Shown: piece after piece, positions 12,746 to 23,847 of the stretch
How positions within the stretch are numbered: position 1 is the stretch's first letter
Layout of the letters: each line of letters starts with the position of its first letter
Origin: Diplolepis rosae
Taxonomy: Eukaryota > Arthropoda > Insecta > Hymenoptera > Diplolepididae
Reading direction: 5' to 3'
Length of the DNA: 64,000 nt
Assembly (NCBI GenBank): GCA_030998225.1
Contig: JAPYXD010000753.1
Location: 5,426,001-5,490,000 of the forward strand
The notes under the pieces: model-generated
Databases searched by the model: none
What the model was told of the DNA's origin: nothing
What the model saw: the letters and a program-made list of their open reading frames with translations, nothing else
Made by a program: the position numbers and the translations under genes

Positions 12746-13290
12746 AAACTGTTATTTTCCCAGCTCAAGAGTCTAAAGTCGAAATGGTTACAGATGGGCC
12801 ATAATTCGTATCATCAAGATTAGGGCTTCAAGCTCTAGAAGGTCAGGACTTTAAGGATCGGGCATAGCAGCTATTCTGCTATTGCAGACCAAGTCCGTAC
12901 TTCCTTTTGGGCTCTGCGAAACATATGGTATCCACACTGACGCCTGCATTTCGATCGTTTTGCTGCCCATATGGCACACTCATTTCCACAGTGCCTTTTG
13001 CTCTCTTTAAGAGTCGATTTTATATACTCTCGTATATATATATATGGCCACGTATGGCACGTTCGCCCTTCTCAGGAAACCTCGCTTCTATTTGTAGCTG
13101 GATAATGTCTCCAGACCACGGAGACCACGAAAGCTTCCAGACGAAACATGAAACTGCAAAAGGAATCCAAACTGCCGTTTTAATTTAAAAATTCATTTTT
13201 TACGTTTTCCTTTTATCAAAATCCCAATCCGTAGATAAATCTCAAAGCCTTTCGATAAAAAACCAAGATCCTCCGAAAAATATTAAGAGT
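12746..13290. other. mixed-composition spacer
   Basis: No feature recognised except an (AT)n run at about 13034-13044. An open frame at 12907-13188 has no domain signal. Confidence 0.4.
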
Positions 13291-13299
13291 GATGCAGAT

Positions 13300-14520
13300 T
13301 TTATTCAGATTCTAAACATAAATGATAGAATCCAATTGATCAATTGGCCTGATTAGATGAATCGGTTTCAATGGTGTTTCTTAATTGGCCTTTCTAGAAA
13401 TAATCGATTGGATACGATTTAGAACATTACAAACTTATTCACTGTAATAACGACCGAGCTAAGAAAAATAATTTTTTAGGTCCATCGATCAATCGAACCA
13501 CGTGACTAAATTTTATATCAATTCCTTCATGTAAGATAACTTTTTTAATTTACAAAGTATCTTTCTTGAAATTTGGGAAACGCAACAAAATATAATGAAG
13601 CTGACTTGATTATAAGGACAGCTTATTGAATCCGGTTAAATAAATCGGTTTCAACGGTGTTTTTTAATCAGGTCAACCATTCACGATCGTATTAAATCGA
13701 TTATTTATGGAAGAGGGTTCAATCGGGTTCTATAAATTATTTTTAGAAGGAGATTCTGGAAATAATCGTTGGGATTATAATCAAAAACGATTAAAAAAAA
13801 ATTTCAAATGAAAAACGATTGCAATCGTTTCGATTTAGGTTTTTGATTATTATTATTATTTTAGGTTAAGTAGTCAATATGATGGTAGAGTCTGCATATT
13901 TGCAAATCATATTTTTTATCTGTTTGCAATCATTAAATTACATACTTTCTATAGATCGTTAAACTCTCTTCTAAAATAATTTATAGATTCTGATTAAACT
14001 CAATTAAATGAATCGGTTCCAATGATCTTTCACAATCGGCTCTTCTATCAATAATCGATTTGGCACACATTAGGATGATTGACCCGATTCATCGGTGAGC
14101 ACCAATTCAATTCGATTAAATGAATCGGTTTCAATAGTGTTTTTTAATCGGGTCAAGCGTTCAAGATCATATCCAATCGATGATTTATAGAAGGGGATTC
14201 AATCGGATCCTATGAATTATTTTTAAAAGAGGATTCTAGAAATAATCGATTGGAATCAATTAAAAACGATAGTAAAAATGTCAAATGAAAAACGATTGCG
14301 CTTACTAAATCTTTCAATCGTTTCAATTCAGGTCCTTGATTATTATTACTATTTGAGGTTAAATTATCAATATAATGGTAGAGTCTGCATACTTGCAAAT
14401 CATTCTTTTTTCGTTGTGAATCATTAAATCAGATTGAACATGTAAAGCATCGATTGAATCCGATTAGATGAACTGGTTTCAATTTTGTTTCTTAGGCAGA
14501 TCCATCGAGCCCAATCGGAT
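13300..14520. repeat. degenerate AATCGGTTTCAATGG-type repeats with a 300-bp direct duplication
   Basis: Recurrent words AAATGAATCGGTTTCAA and AGTGTTTTTTAATCGGGTC. A block of about 300 bp at 13632-13925 recurs at 14105-14405, including GGTAGAGTCTGCATA near both ends. A piece of the TTAA foldback element (13478-13600, CACGTGACTAAATTTTAT and TAAGATAACTTTTTTAATTT) is embedded. Confidence 0.6.
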
Positions 14521-14527
14521 TCTATCA

Positions 14528-14730
14528 ATTATTTTAAACAGCGCCACGTTTTCAAACCCCATATTTTATTTTTTTACGCTTTAAACTTTTCTTTAATTTA
14601 TTGAAAATTCAATTTCTAGCCTATAAACACTTGCGAGGCATTTGCGTTTACACAATTCAATCCGGTTATAAATAATTTAAAAGGATTCAACTTTGGGTTG
14701 CATTTAATCGTTTCAAGGAGTATCCAAAAG
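14528..14730 (+). repeat. direct repeat, copy 1
   Basis: About 200 bp (GCCACGTTTTCAAAC through TTGAAAATTCAATTTCTAGC to TTTCAAGGAGTATC) repeated in diverged form at 16115-16325. Confidence 0.6.
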
Positions 14731-14929
14731 TAGTCTATATACGTCTTTTTTTATCTACTCAACTATTTCCTAAATTTTGAAAACAAAAATTTATGTTCTT
14801 TGGACATAAACATCTAGAAACTAGACTAAATATTTAGCCAAAAATTATCATTATTTTTAAAAATAAGTTAGACACACCAAGTTTTACATAATTTGTGCAT
14901 GGCCCCTAAAGAGGCCATCATTCAATTTT

Positions 14930-15020
14930 GGAAAGGGGCCATCCACAAACCACGTGTTCAGATTGGGGGGGGGGGGGGGGGGGGGTGATGAAAAATTGTC
15001 CACGTGGTATATGGATGGCT
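14930..15020. mobile_element. G-tract MITE fragment
   Basis: GGGGCCATCCACAAACCACGTG, a run of about 20 G, then GAAAAATTGTCCACGTGG and TATGGATGGC. The ends are inverted. Related copies are at 55743-55975 and 60703-60970. Confidence 0.55.
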
Positions 15021-15545
15021 TCAAATATCCGAGCGAGTCCACGAAATATAATACAATAGCAAACGAATATTTTAATGGCTCGAGTAAACAAAATTTTTGA
15101 CCGAATGGCAATGATGTTTAAACTTAAACACCTAAGTTATCAAAGTTTCCGGTGGCACATGGCAACTGACGGTGTATCATTTCCGTTAACGGGATGCGAT
15201 TTTGGGTAGCATGTGCAAAGAGTCAACCAGCATGAATGTCACGTGACAAGCAAGAAGTGTCTGCGGGCAAAGTGGTTTCTCGGATGAGACTCGAGTGTTG
15301 AACAAGTATTTTTGGACAACAACCACGTGTCTCTAAGGTCTAAGTAACACGAGTTTCTACTTGCGGCCCACTTCCTCTGGATATGCCACTACGTTAAACT
15401 TGAGAAAACAGGAAAACTTGCTAACTTCATGAGCCTAAGTGCATTAGGATGCACGTGTTCTGTCTCATAAACATGACATATTTACAAATTGCACTCTTCT
15501 ACTTTGGCTAATAAAATAAAAAACAATTTCCTTTTCTATTCCCGT
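15021..15545. other. non-repetitive spacer
   Basis: Mixed-composition DNA with several CACGTG words; no gene recognised. Confidence 0.35.
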
Positions 15546-15547
15546 TA

Positions 15548-15790
15548 CTCTGGTAAAAATTGTGGATTGGAACTCAATCCGAGTCAATTAGAAACATTCG
15601 GAGCCATTCCGAAAAACGTTTTTTATTTCCCCTGGTGAAAGTATCGGATAAGAATTCATTACGAGCCAATCAGAACTATTCTGATTCATTCCGATATCTG
15701 TATCCGAGCCAATGCGGATCATTCGGAATCAATCCGAAAAACGTTTTATATCTCGTTTGATCAAAAAGTTTCAAAAATTAATCCGATTAA
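15548..15790. repeat. ATCCGAAT-family fragment
   Basis: Starts at CTCTGGTAAAAATTGTGG and contains GAGCCATTCCGAAAAACG. It matches one arm of the foldback copy at 46382-46917. Confidence 0.55.
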
Positions 15791-15846
15791 TTCCGAGACC
15801 TACAGAATTTGTTTTTGTAAATTTGTTCCCATCACATGATTGATGC

Positions 15847-16110
15847 TAAATGAAAAAGGTGCTTTTGTTGATTTGGGTATAAGAAGACTCTAATAAACTA
15901 ATTTGTAAACCAAATATTATTTCCTACAAGTTCGGTTTTTAAAATCTCTAACGTGACCAAATTGTAATTAATCAGTGGACCCTAAACACGAGATGGTCCC
16001 TAACATGGGCCCCCTAACAATTATGAAATCATAATTACTAAAACCTCCAAGACATTTTTAATCCTCTTCCCTTCTGAAACCGATTTAAAGTCCCATTTTC
16101 CGTCTTAATT
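15847..16110 (+). repeat. duplicated segment, copy 1
   Basis: About 264 bp from AAGGTGCTTTTGTTGATTTG to TTAAAGTCCCATTTTCCG, repeated almost unchanged at 17047-17310. Confidence 0.8.
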
Positions 16111-16114
16111 ATTT

Positions 16115-16325
16115 TTAAAAGGGCCACGTTTACAAACACCATATTTGGTGCACCGAGCGAATTTTTAATTTTTTTAAGCTTTAAATTTTTTTACATATTA
16201 TTGAAAATTCAATTTCTAGCTTATAAACACTTGCAAATCATTTTCGTTTACTCAATTCAATCCGATTATAAATAATTTAAAACTATTCAAATTTGGATCG
16301 CGCTTAATCGATCAAGGAATATCAA
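16115..16325 (+). repeat. direct repeat, copy 2 of 14528-14730
   Basis: Same order of words (GCCACGTTTACAAAC, TTGAAAATTCAATTTCTAGC, ACTTGCAAATCATTTTCG) with substitutions and an insertion near 16146. Confidence 0.6.
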
Positions 16326-16554
16326 ACGATTGACATAACCTCAAACTGGACAACTCCTTTTGGAAACCACAGAAATTAGAACAAATTTCAAATCATTTTG
16401 GAAGAGGCAACAATATATTTCTTGGAAAAAACTAGCGTGGGTCAAAGTTCTTTATTAATTGATAATTATCTGACATTTCAGTTTTTCAACTTTCCTAAAA
16501 CTAATCTTAATTTTTATTCAATATTAATAAACAATAGCTCATTTCGTTCATTGC

Positions 16555-16762
16555 AATGAGAAAACAGTTTCTTTGAATCAAAATTAAAGAATGTTTTGTT
16601 AATTCGAAAAAAAATTCTTTAATCCAAAGAAATAGATTTGTTTATATAAAAGAAAATTTCTTTGAATCAACAAAACTTTCTTCAATCCAACGAAATTTCT
16701 TTTTTTACCGTATATCAAAGAAATGTATCTTTGATTCAAAGAAACTGTTTTCTGGGTGTGAG
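16555..16762. mobile_element. palindromic MITE
   Basis: Left end AATGAGAAAACAGTTTCTTT and right end AAAGAAACTGTTTTCTGGGT are inverted over roughly 30 bp, with TTTGAATCAAA inside each. No coding capacity. Confidence 0.65.
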
Positions 16763-17046
16763 ATATTTTCTACAATTCTACTTCTTTAATTTTTTTTCTT
16801 TAAATAACTTTTCAGATTGTTTAGAATTTTTCAGAACTCAAATTATATTAAACTTGAGATTAGTTACAAAGTTAAGGAAAATTATAGAATGTCAAATCAG
16901 TATTAATAAACAAATCAAATCTATTCCGAAAGGCTTTACTTATTTCCTAAAACAAAAAAAAATTCAGTCATTTTATCAAAATAGGATTTTGGGTAAATGA
17001 ATACCAACAATTTAGGAAGTAATCACTTTTATAAATTTCTGGAAAT

Positions 17047-17310
17047 TGATGCTAAACGAAAAAGGTGCTTTTGTTGATTTGGGGATAAGAAGACTCTAAT
17101 AAACCAATTTGTAAACCAAATATTATTACCTACAAGTCCGGTTTTTAAAATCTCTAACGTGACCAAATCGTAATTAATCAGTGGACCCTAAACACGAGAT
17201 GGTCCCTAACATGGGCCCCCTAACAATTATGGAACCATAATTACTAAAACCTCCTAGACTTTTTTAATCCTCTTCCCTTCTGAAACCGATTTAAAGTCCC
17301 ATTTCCGTCT
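17047..17310 (+). repeat. duplicated segment, copy 2, next to the asense-like 3' end
   Basis: Near-identical to 15847-16110. It ends about 70 bp downstream of the asense-like stop codon. The gene's 3' UTR may run into it: the minus strand has an ATTAAA at about 17261, though no canonical AATAAA lies nearby. Confidence 0.75.
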
Positions 17311-17378
17311 CCTCAGAATCAGTATAAAGGTTCAGAGACCTAAAGTTAGGACACCCTGAGATTAAACTCACCATGCGG

Positions 17379-19405
17379 TTAGACATGCGTCAGTCGTTGA
17401 GCGTGAGGTTGGGCATGGTGAGTGATTCGCCCCTGTTCCTGCTCCCACCAGCTGACGACGTCCATGAACTCTCCAGTCTCGGAAACCTCATGCTTATAGT
17501 AAACAGCTCCCGAAAAAGGTTCAGGACTTGTGGAATAAATGACTGTCGTTGCTGCTTCTTCTTCCGGATTAAGGCTTTCTGTTCCAATTTCAGGGGTACT
17601 ACTATAGGGTGAAAGGATTGTTCTATGCTGGAGGTTTTCTTCATTTTGTCCCCCGCAATACTCATTTTTCACCACTACAGGTGAAGAAATAGAAACCGGT
17701 GAAAAACGGGAAAATCCGCACTTAGATTCTTTTGGTTCAACGTTTTCCTCATCCCCAACAGATGGTGGGTAGTAATCACAGGGAGAACCCTTTCTTCTTT
17801 TCACCGTTGATGATGAGCTTGATGTTGACCTCAAGTTTGGGGACAATCTGGAAAAAGAGTCAAATTGGTTAACAACTTTTGGATTTAGCCTGAATTCCTC
17901 AACAGTGCTTCCAGGTCTACGGATTTTTCATCACATCTGAAGAAACTTTGCCAACTTTCGGGTTCTCAAGAATCTGAAGATTTTTTTTATTTTTGCCCAA
18001 ATTAGTCAAGGGAAAGTAAACTTCCAGATCTAAAAGTAAAAGCTTATTGGGCAGATCATACTAAAAGCTAATATGATTGGATGGACTATCCGGGTTATCT
18101 GATTGAGCAGTCCACAAATGGAAGAAGCTCGAAATTTACTCTAGCATTTATTGTAAATTTACAATTTGTATATTGTACAGGCTTCGGTTGTAAGTTGCTG
18201 AATTCATGTTCGTTTTATTGCAGAGAAAATAAAGATGAATTAAATTGCCTATTTTTACTGAAATATGTATGTAGTATAATGCTTTGCTAATTCAAAATTG
18301 CTCAACAACAATAGAAACAGTATTTCGTTTACTGATATTTGATGTTTCTTGCCGGTATTCATGTGCATATTGCAGCTGCTAAGCATGAGTGCACATGTTC
18401 ACCTATAACACCTTTTTCAAAAATCATTCAATTATTTTGTTGTTAAATTCATCTAAAATATAAGTAATATTATCAACTTGAATAACCATCGCGCATAATA
18501 ACATTGTTAGTTATTTAAAAACTAAGCTTTGAAAATCTGAAGAAATTTTTCGAAATTGTCTACGGATTTCTGAAGAAAAATGGGGGAAAGCTGAAGATTT
18601 ATATTTTGGCGACCTGGCAGCACTGTTCCTCAAGGTTTTGAAGAGTCTTAAGAAAACCTATTTACCTGATTGCTAATGATGTTCTCTGTCCACCACGTTT
18701 CTCTCTATCTTCATCATCCTCTTCCTCCTCGAGAAGGTAATCCCCATCCTCCTCATCATGATGAGGAACTTCATCCTCTACACCAAGTCTCTCCCCAGAT
18801 CCATTGTGAGTGCTAGAAGAGAGGACACTTCCGGTTGGTGATGGAGCTGGGATTCCCTGTTCCATCCCTCTGTTGGGATCATATTCGAGGCCATCAGCTT
18901 CAACCAGAAGTCTCTGGAGTCCCCTGATGTACTCAACAGCCATCCTCAATGTCTCAACCTTGGACAATTTTTTCCCCCTGTCTCCATATCCAGCAGCAAC
19001 ATGACTTGGGATATGCGACCTCAGTGTGGCGAATCCATTATTCACCTGCTTCACCCTGTTCCTCTCCCTGGCGTTGCGCCTTGCAACTGCCACTGGTGGC
19101 GGTTGGCCGTTTTTACCATGTTTCTTGAGCCTCGTTGGGTCATAAGGCGGAAGGACATTCATCACTTGCTGGTGAACAACACTCGTAGCAACACTATTAG
19201 GTATAGAACCGTTCACCACAACACCACTATTCATCGGAACACCCGAATTTGTCACCAGGACACTCTTAGGCGCTATCACCTGCGATCTGTTCCCAAGGAT
19301 GTTGCTCTCGTTGTCCTGCAGAGTCCGCAAGAGCATCAACTGTTCCCGATCATTCCCAGGGATTTGGACTCTGTTGCAGTAGACAGTGACACCCATTGTC
19401 GTCAT
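17379..19405 (-). CDS. ase: asense-like achaete-scute family bHLH transcription factor, two exons
   Basis: Proneural transcription factor expected to act in the nucleus as a heterodimer with Daughterless on E-boxes to promote neural precursor fate. Exon 1 is 19405-18666 and exon 2 is 17847-17379; the exons total 1209 nt (402 aa plus stop). The junction is CAG|GTAAAT to TTTTTCCAG|ATTG and rebuilds an AGA arginine codon in frame. Start: first ATG after an in-frame TAA at 19450-19448, in the good context GAAAATGA; a second ATG follows three codons later. The bHLH spans about residues 109-167: basic region [17 protein letters not shown], helix 2 [36 protein letters not shown] matches my memory of Drosophila Asense better than Achaete, Scute or L'sc. 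An acidic stretch lies at about 210-237, a basic KRRK at about 262-265, and the family C-terminal motif [10 protein letters not shown] at 374-384. A tail of 18 residues after that motif is longer than I expect. Drosophila AS-C genes lack introns, so the intron is notable. The family is certain; asense rather than a generic ASH paralogue is likely. Confidence 0.93.
17848..18665 (-). other. intron of the asense-like gene
   Basis: 818 bp between donor GTAAAT (18665 downward) and acceptor TTTTTCCAG (ending 17848). It is AT-rich, has no open frame matching the gene, and is not built from the repeat families seen elsewhere in the window. Reading through from exon 1 would end at once, because TAA lies in the donor. 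Confidence 0.85.
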
Positions 19406-19788
19406 TTTCGATCGGAATCGGGGAAATAACGATCGGAACAAATACGATTAGTTATGAATCTAAAAAGAAACAGAAACACAATTATCAAACAACTTTGAAC
19501 TGATCAAAAACATCAGATCCCATCGTAAACAAACCGATTTGTCCTTCGCGTCACCGAATCAACATCATCTTCTTGCCCAAGTACTAACTACCAGATTCAG
19601 TAGAGAGTCTTATTTCACAAACTTTGATCATCACTCTAATTCCTAAAGACCAACGGAATACTTTCCAAAACACAACCAAGGCACGAGGGTTTTTAGACAA
19701 CACTAGACAATTCCTTGATCTTGAGGATTACCAAGTTCAGATTATGGGAATGAACTTATCGAAGATTACTGATTGACGTTAATCGGAG

Positions 19789-20079
19789 CGCGTGATACGC
19801 ACTGCATGGCGTCCACATTGGGAATGAGCGCGGACATCCGATAGATGGGTTGGGTTTCAGGCACCCGAGGGAGAACAAGATAGATGAAGAGAGGGGAAAA
19901 GAGAGAGATGGAGATATTAGGGGAGAAGAAGTATAATGGTGGGGATTTTGAGCACGCGCCGGGTAGCGCCTGTAGCAGTAGCTGCAGCCCTCTCATTTCT
20001 TCGTCGCCCTTTGCTTTCTCCCCCGGAACTAAAGTGGGGGACCGAAAAACCATATGCCAGGAAAAGAACTGGGCGCGTG
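19789..20079. promoter_or_regulatory. cluster of three CACGCG boxes upstream of the asense-like gene
   Basis: CACGCG occurs at 19953-19958 (plus strand) and as CGCGTG at 19789-19794 and 20074-20079, all within 290 bp. CACGCG is the C-box recognised by Hairy/E(spl) family repressors; the Drosophila achaete gene is repressed by Hairy through such a site. In AT-rich DNA three copies this close are unexpected by chance. Function is inferred. Confidence 0.4.
19866..19935 (-). promoter_or_regulatory. GAGA-type purine tract upstream of the asense-like gene
   Basis: About 70 bases that are almost only A and G on the plus strand (CTCTCT on the gene's strand), 460-530 bp upstream of the start codon. 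Such tracts are common in insect developmental promoters and can bind GAGA factor. No convincing TATA box was seen between 19450 and 20100, so the transcription start is not placed. The role is inferred from position and composition. Confidence 0.4.
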
Positions 20080-20299
20080 TAAGCAAGAACTGAACTTGAT
20101 GCTCGACTCTATAATGGATAGATGGGTTAACGAATGGATTTTCTCTCGTGATATGCATGATTTTACAATTAAGGAAGCTGAGTTTTTTGAAAGGGACACC
20201 TGTTGCCTAAACGGAATTGGGGATGATCGAGTTTGCCATTTGATACCTAATGGAGTTATTGCGTGAATTGGGATATTACGGGGAATAAAAAAAGAGGAT

Positions 20300-20920
20300 G
20301 TAGGCTTTGTCAATTCAGGCTTTGGTAGATTACCTATATTGTGCGGTCATATTTTTAGGAAATTTGATGAATTTGATGTAAGCATGAGATAGAATTAAAG
20401 GTTCCCCTTTTTCTTTGTTGGGAAAGTTCCCCCTGTTGTGTTTCTACTAATGGTAATCGTAATCTAAGCGATCTCTGAACTACGATTCCTTGTTTCCTGA
20501 AACCATTTTATATATTATGGGGAGGGAGGATAGATCATGGAATATCGAAATAAAATTGTTTTAATGAATTTCGAACTTTTAGGGTAAACATTGAATTAAT
20601 GTAAAGAAAAGATAATCATTTTGTACGTTTTTTAAATTTAGAAATATTTTTCATGGGGATATTTTTGAAAGATATGGGGAGAAGAATTTTTAAAAAGTGT
20701 GTTAACTAATATTTTTAGTTGTACCTTAAAAGAGCAAATTTTTAGTCGTGTTTAAATGTAACAAAGAAATAGTTAAACTGATGGAAATTTGTCGTTCAAT
20801 TATATTAACAGATGTCAGTTATTTGGTACGATAAACGAACTTTTCAGTTAGATTAACTGGAGTACCTTTTTATCCTAAATTGAATCGCGCTTTTTAAAAT
20901 AACTATAAAACATTGATCAA
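20300..20920. other. AT-rich upstream flank of the asense-like gene
   Basis: No gene recognised. The minus strand has a TATATAAAA word near 20508-20516, about 1.1 kb upstream of the start codon, too isolated to be called a promoter. Confidence 0.35.
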
Positions 20921-20924
20921 TTTT

Positions 20925-22765
20925 TCGGATTTATTTCCAACCAATATATATTGAGCGTAATTGAAAATGTTTTTCGGATTAGTTCGGAATCAGATTTCAG
21001 AATGGATCGGAATATATCTGATTCGTTTGAATTGAATTCCAATCCGAAACTTCCACTAGGACAATCAAACTCAATTCGAACTAATCCAAACCAAGTTTTC
21101 AATCCAACTAAATACGACTTCATAGTAATCTATACCGAATTTTCAATTCAAATCATTCTGACTTTCGATTCATTAAAAATATTTCACATTGAATCGTGTT
21201 AAGTTGGATTGATTTTCGATCGTTCTTAATAAAACCAAATACAAAACGTTTTTTGGATTGATCTGGAATGGTTCGGAAACAGATTCCCGAATGCCATGGA
21301 ATAGCTCTGATCCGATCAGATTGAACTCCAATCAGAAACTTCCACTTGGGCAATCAAACTCAATTCGAACTAATCCGAACCAAGTTTTCAATCCAACTAA
21401 ATACGACTTCATAGTAATCTATACCGAATTTTCAATTCAAACCAGTCTGACATCCGATTCATTTAAAATGTTTTGAATTGAATCGGATAAAGTCGGATTG
21501 TTTCATAAAACGAGATACAAAACTTTTTTTGGATTGGTCTGGAATGGTTCGGAAACGGATTTCCAAATGCCTTGGAATAGCTCTGATCCGATCAGATTGA
21601 ACTCCAATCAGAAACTTCCACTAGGGCAATCCAGCTCAATTCGAACTAATCCGAATCAAGTTTTCAGTCCAACTAAATACGACTTCATAGTATTCTACTT
21701 ATATACCGAATTTTCAATTCAAATCAAACAAAATACGACTTCATAGTATTCTACTTATATACCGAATTTTCAATTCAAATCATTCTGACCTCCAATTCAT
21801 TAAAAATATTTCACATTGAATCGGGTTAAGTTGGATTGATTTTCGATCGTTCTTAATAAAACCAAATACAAAAAGTTTTTTGGATTGGTCTGGAATGGTT
21901 CGAAAACAGATTCCCAAATGCCTTGGAATAGCTCTGATCCGATCAGATTGAACTCCAATCAGAAACTTCCACTAGGGCAATCCAGCTCAATTCGAACGAA
22001 TCCTAACCAAGTTTTCAATCCAACTGAATACAACTTCAGTCTAATCTGAATCGAATTATCAATTCAAATCATTCTGACATCCGATTCATTTAAAACGTTT
22101 TGAATTGAATCGGATAAAGTCGGATTGTTTCATAAAACGAGATACAAAACTTTTTTTGGATTGGTCTGGAATGGTTCGGAAACAGATTTCCAAATGCCTT
22201 GAAATAGCTCTGATCCGATCAAATTGAACTCCAATCAGAAACTTCCACTAGGGCAATCAAACTCAATTCGAACTAATCCGAACCAAGTTTTCAGTCCAAC
22301 TAAATACGACTTCATAGTAATCTACTTGTATACCGAATTTTCAATTGAAATCATTCTGTCCTCCGATTCATTAAAAATATTTCGCATTGAATCGGATAAA
22401 GTCGGATTGTTTCATAAAACGAGATATAAAACTTTTTTTGGATTGGTCTGCAATGGCTCGGAAACAGATTCCTGAATGCTTTGGAATAGCTCTGATCCGC
22501 TCGGATTGGAATTCAATCCGAAACTTCCACTAGACCAATCCATCTTAATGCGAACGAATCCTAACCAAGTTTTCTACTTGAATAAATCCTAATTCGTCTT
22601 GTTCTAAACCGAATTTTCAATCTGAATCATTCCCACCTCGAATTCATTCGTATTGTTTCGGATAGAATCAAGTTGATTTTCGATCTTTTTTCATAAAACG
22701 AGATACAAAAGTTTTTGGGATTGGTTTGGAATGGTTCGGAAAAAGATTCCCGAATGCATTTATCG
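20925..22765. repeat. tandem array of ATCCGAAT-family units, about 280 bp
   Basis: The marker AAACTTCCACTAGG-type word recurs with TTCCACT at 21051, 21340, 21616, 21967, 22243 and 22525, giving spacings of 289, 276, 351, 276 and 282 bp. The 351-bp interval contains a local duplication of about 60 bp (AAATACGACTTCATAGTATT twice). Open frames with repeated peptide GQSNSIRTNPNQVF follow the array and are not genes. Confidence 0.85.
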
Positions 22766-23845
22766 AAAAAATTGTATTTTTAAAAATGGGTTTCTAGTAG
22801 ATTTTACAAGAAGTTCTGTTTAAACACCAGTTTTTCTGTAGGTTTCACTTAGCGTCCAGTAAAATCTACAAAGTATGAATAAAAACCAAGTTTAGTATAT
22901 CTCTGAAATTACAAAAAAAATGTAAATATTACAATGAAAAATAAAAAAATAAAAATTTTTTATCAAGTGTTATTATTTTGTATGAATAATCAGTAATCAA
23001 ATTTTTGCAAAGTTTATAAAAAATTTAGTTTTTGACAATATTTAGCATTCTTTTTCTGAAGGATTTCTGAGGTAAGTTATTTATAATGCTATCTATATTA
23101 TTCAATTAAATGAAGCTTATGTTAATTTCTAAACTACACTTACTATAATTACTAAAAATGTTTAGTTTACACGGAAATTCGTTTATATTCTCTATAATCC
23201 CGTTCTAATCAGCGTTAATGAACTTTTCGGTCGTCGTGGAAATTATCCAAATTACTTCAGTTGATAGAACTGAAAATGTTCTCGGTATAGACGTCTTTTT
23301 TATGGGAATATTATAATATTCTTTTTTGAGATTTTATTCGTTGTAATTTAAAATAGTTTGATAATAATCTCGTTATCCTTTCGGAACATGTAAAAGTTAT
23401 ATATCCACGTCAAGTTTGTACGAAGCTATTCATCAATAGCCATTATCATACAAGAGTAGTTTGATAGCCACGAGATATTTCGTTTTTATCTCAGCCTTGT
23501 AGGCATGATAAAAAAATCAGCAGATTCTCCAACCGATCTTGTCGAATAAATTTGTTTCGAAATTTGCATTTTTCGTGAACTCCTTTCTCTAGGCTTGATA
23601 CCATCTTCAAAAAAGGATATAAAGTGCATTATAATTGGGTTGAATCAAAGGACTAGCTTTGCATTTTGAAAAGGATCATATTTAATCTCGACTTTTTTTA
23701 AATTTCACTTTCCTGCTGCTAATTTTTTCGAATCGTCTCTTACTCGAGTAATCATTCAATTAACCATTTAGTAGAAGACTTTTCATAATTTTTTCAACTC
23801 TTAATCTTATTTTTAAACTTGAAGTAATTTTTCCAAACCTTAAGT
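22766..23845. other. AT-rich spacer
   Basis: About 1.1 kb with no recognised feature. It separates two blocks of the same repeat family. Confidence 0.4.
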
Positions 23846-23847
23846 CT

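Larger units (their letters stand above)
19406..20300 (-). promoter_or_regulatory. 5' flank and probable promoter region of the asense-like gene
   Basis: Largely non-repetitive DNA with higher GC than its surroundings, starting directly upstream of the ATG. It holds the GAGA tract and CACGCG boxes listed separately and a CATATG E-box at 20051-20056. Open frames here on both strands look like composition artefacts, with no recognisable domain. Confidence 0.45.

Noticed and set aside
17390..17665. Second minus-strand frame overlapping asense exon 2
   Set aside because: It is a shifted reading of exon 2; the other frame joins correctly to exon 1 and contains the family C-terminal motif.
19001..19429. 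Plus-strand 142-codon open frame opposite the asense-like gene
   Set aside because: It is antisense to the conserved bHLH exon and only reflects that exon's codon structure.
20951..22475. Family of similar small proteins with GQSNSIRTNPNQVF
   Set aside because: The frames follow the 280-bp tandem repeat unit by unit and have no independent start or splice signals.
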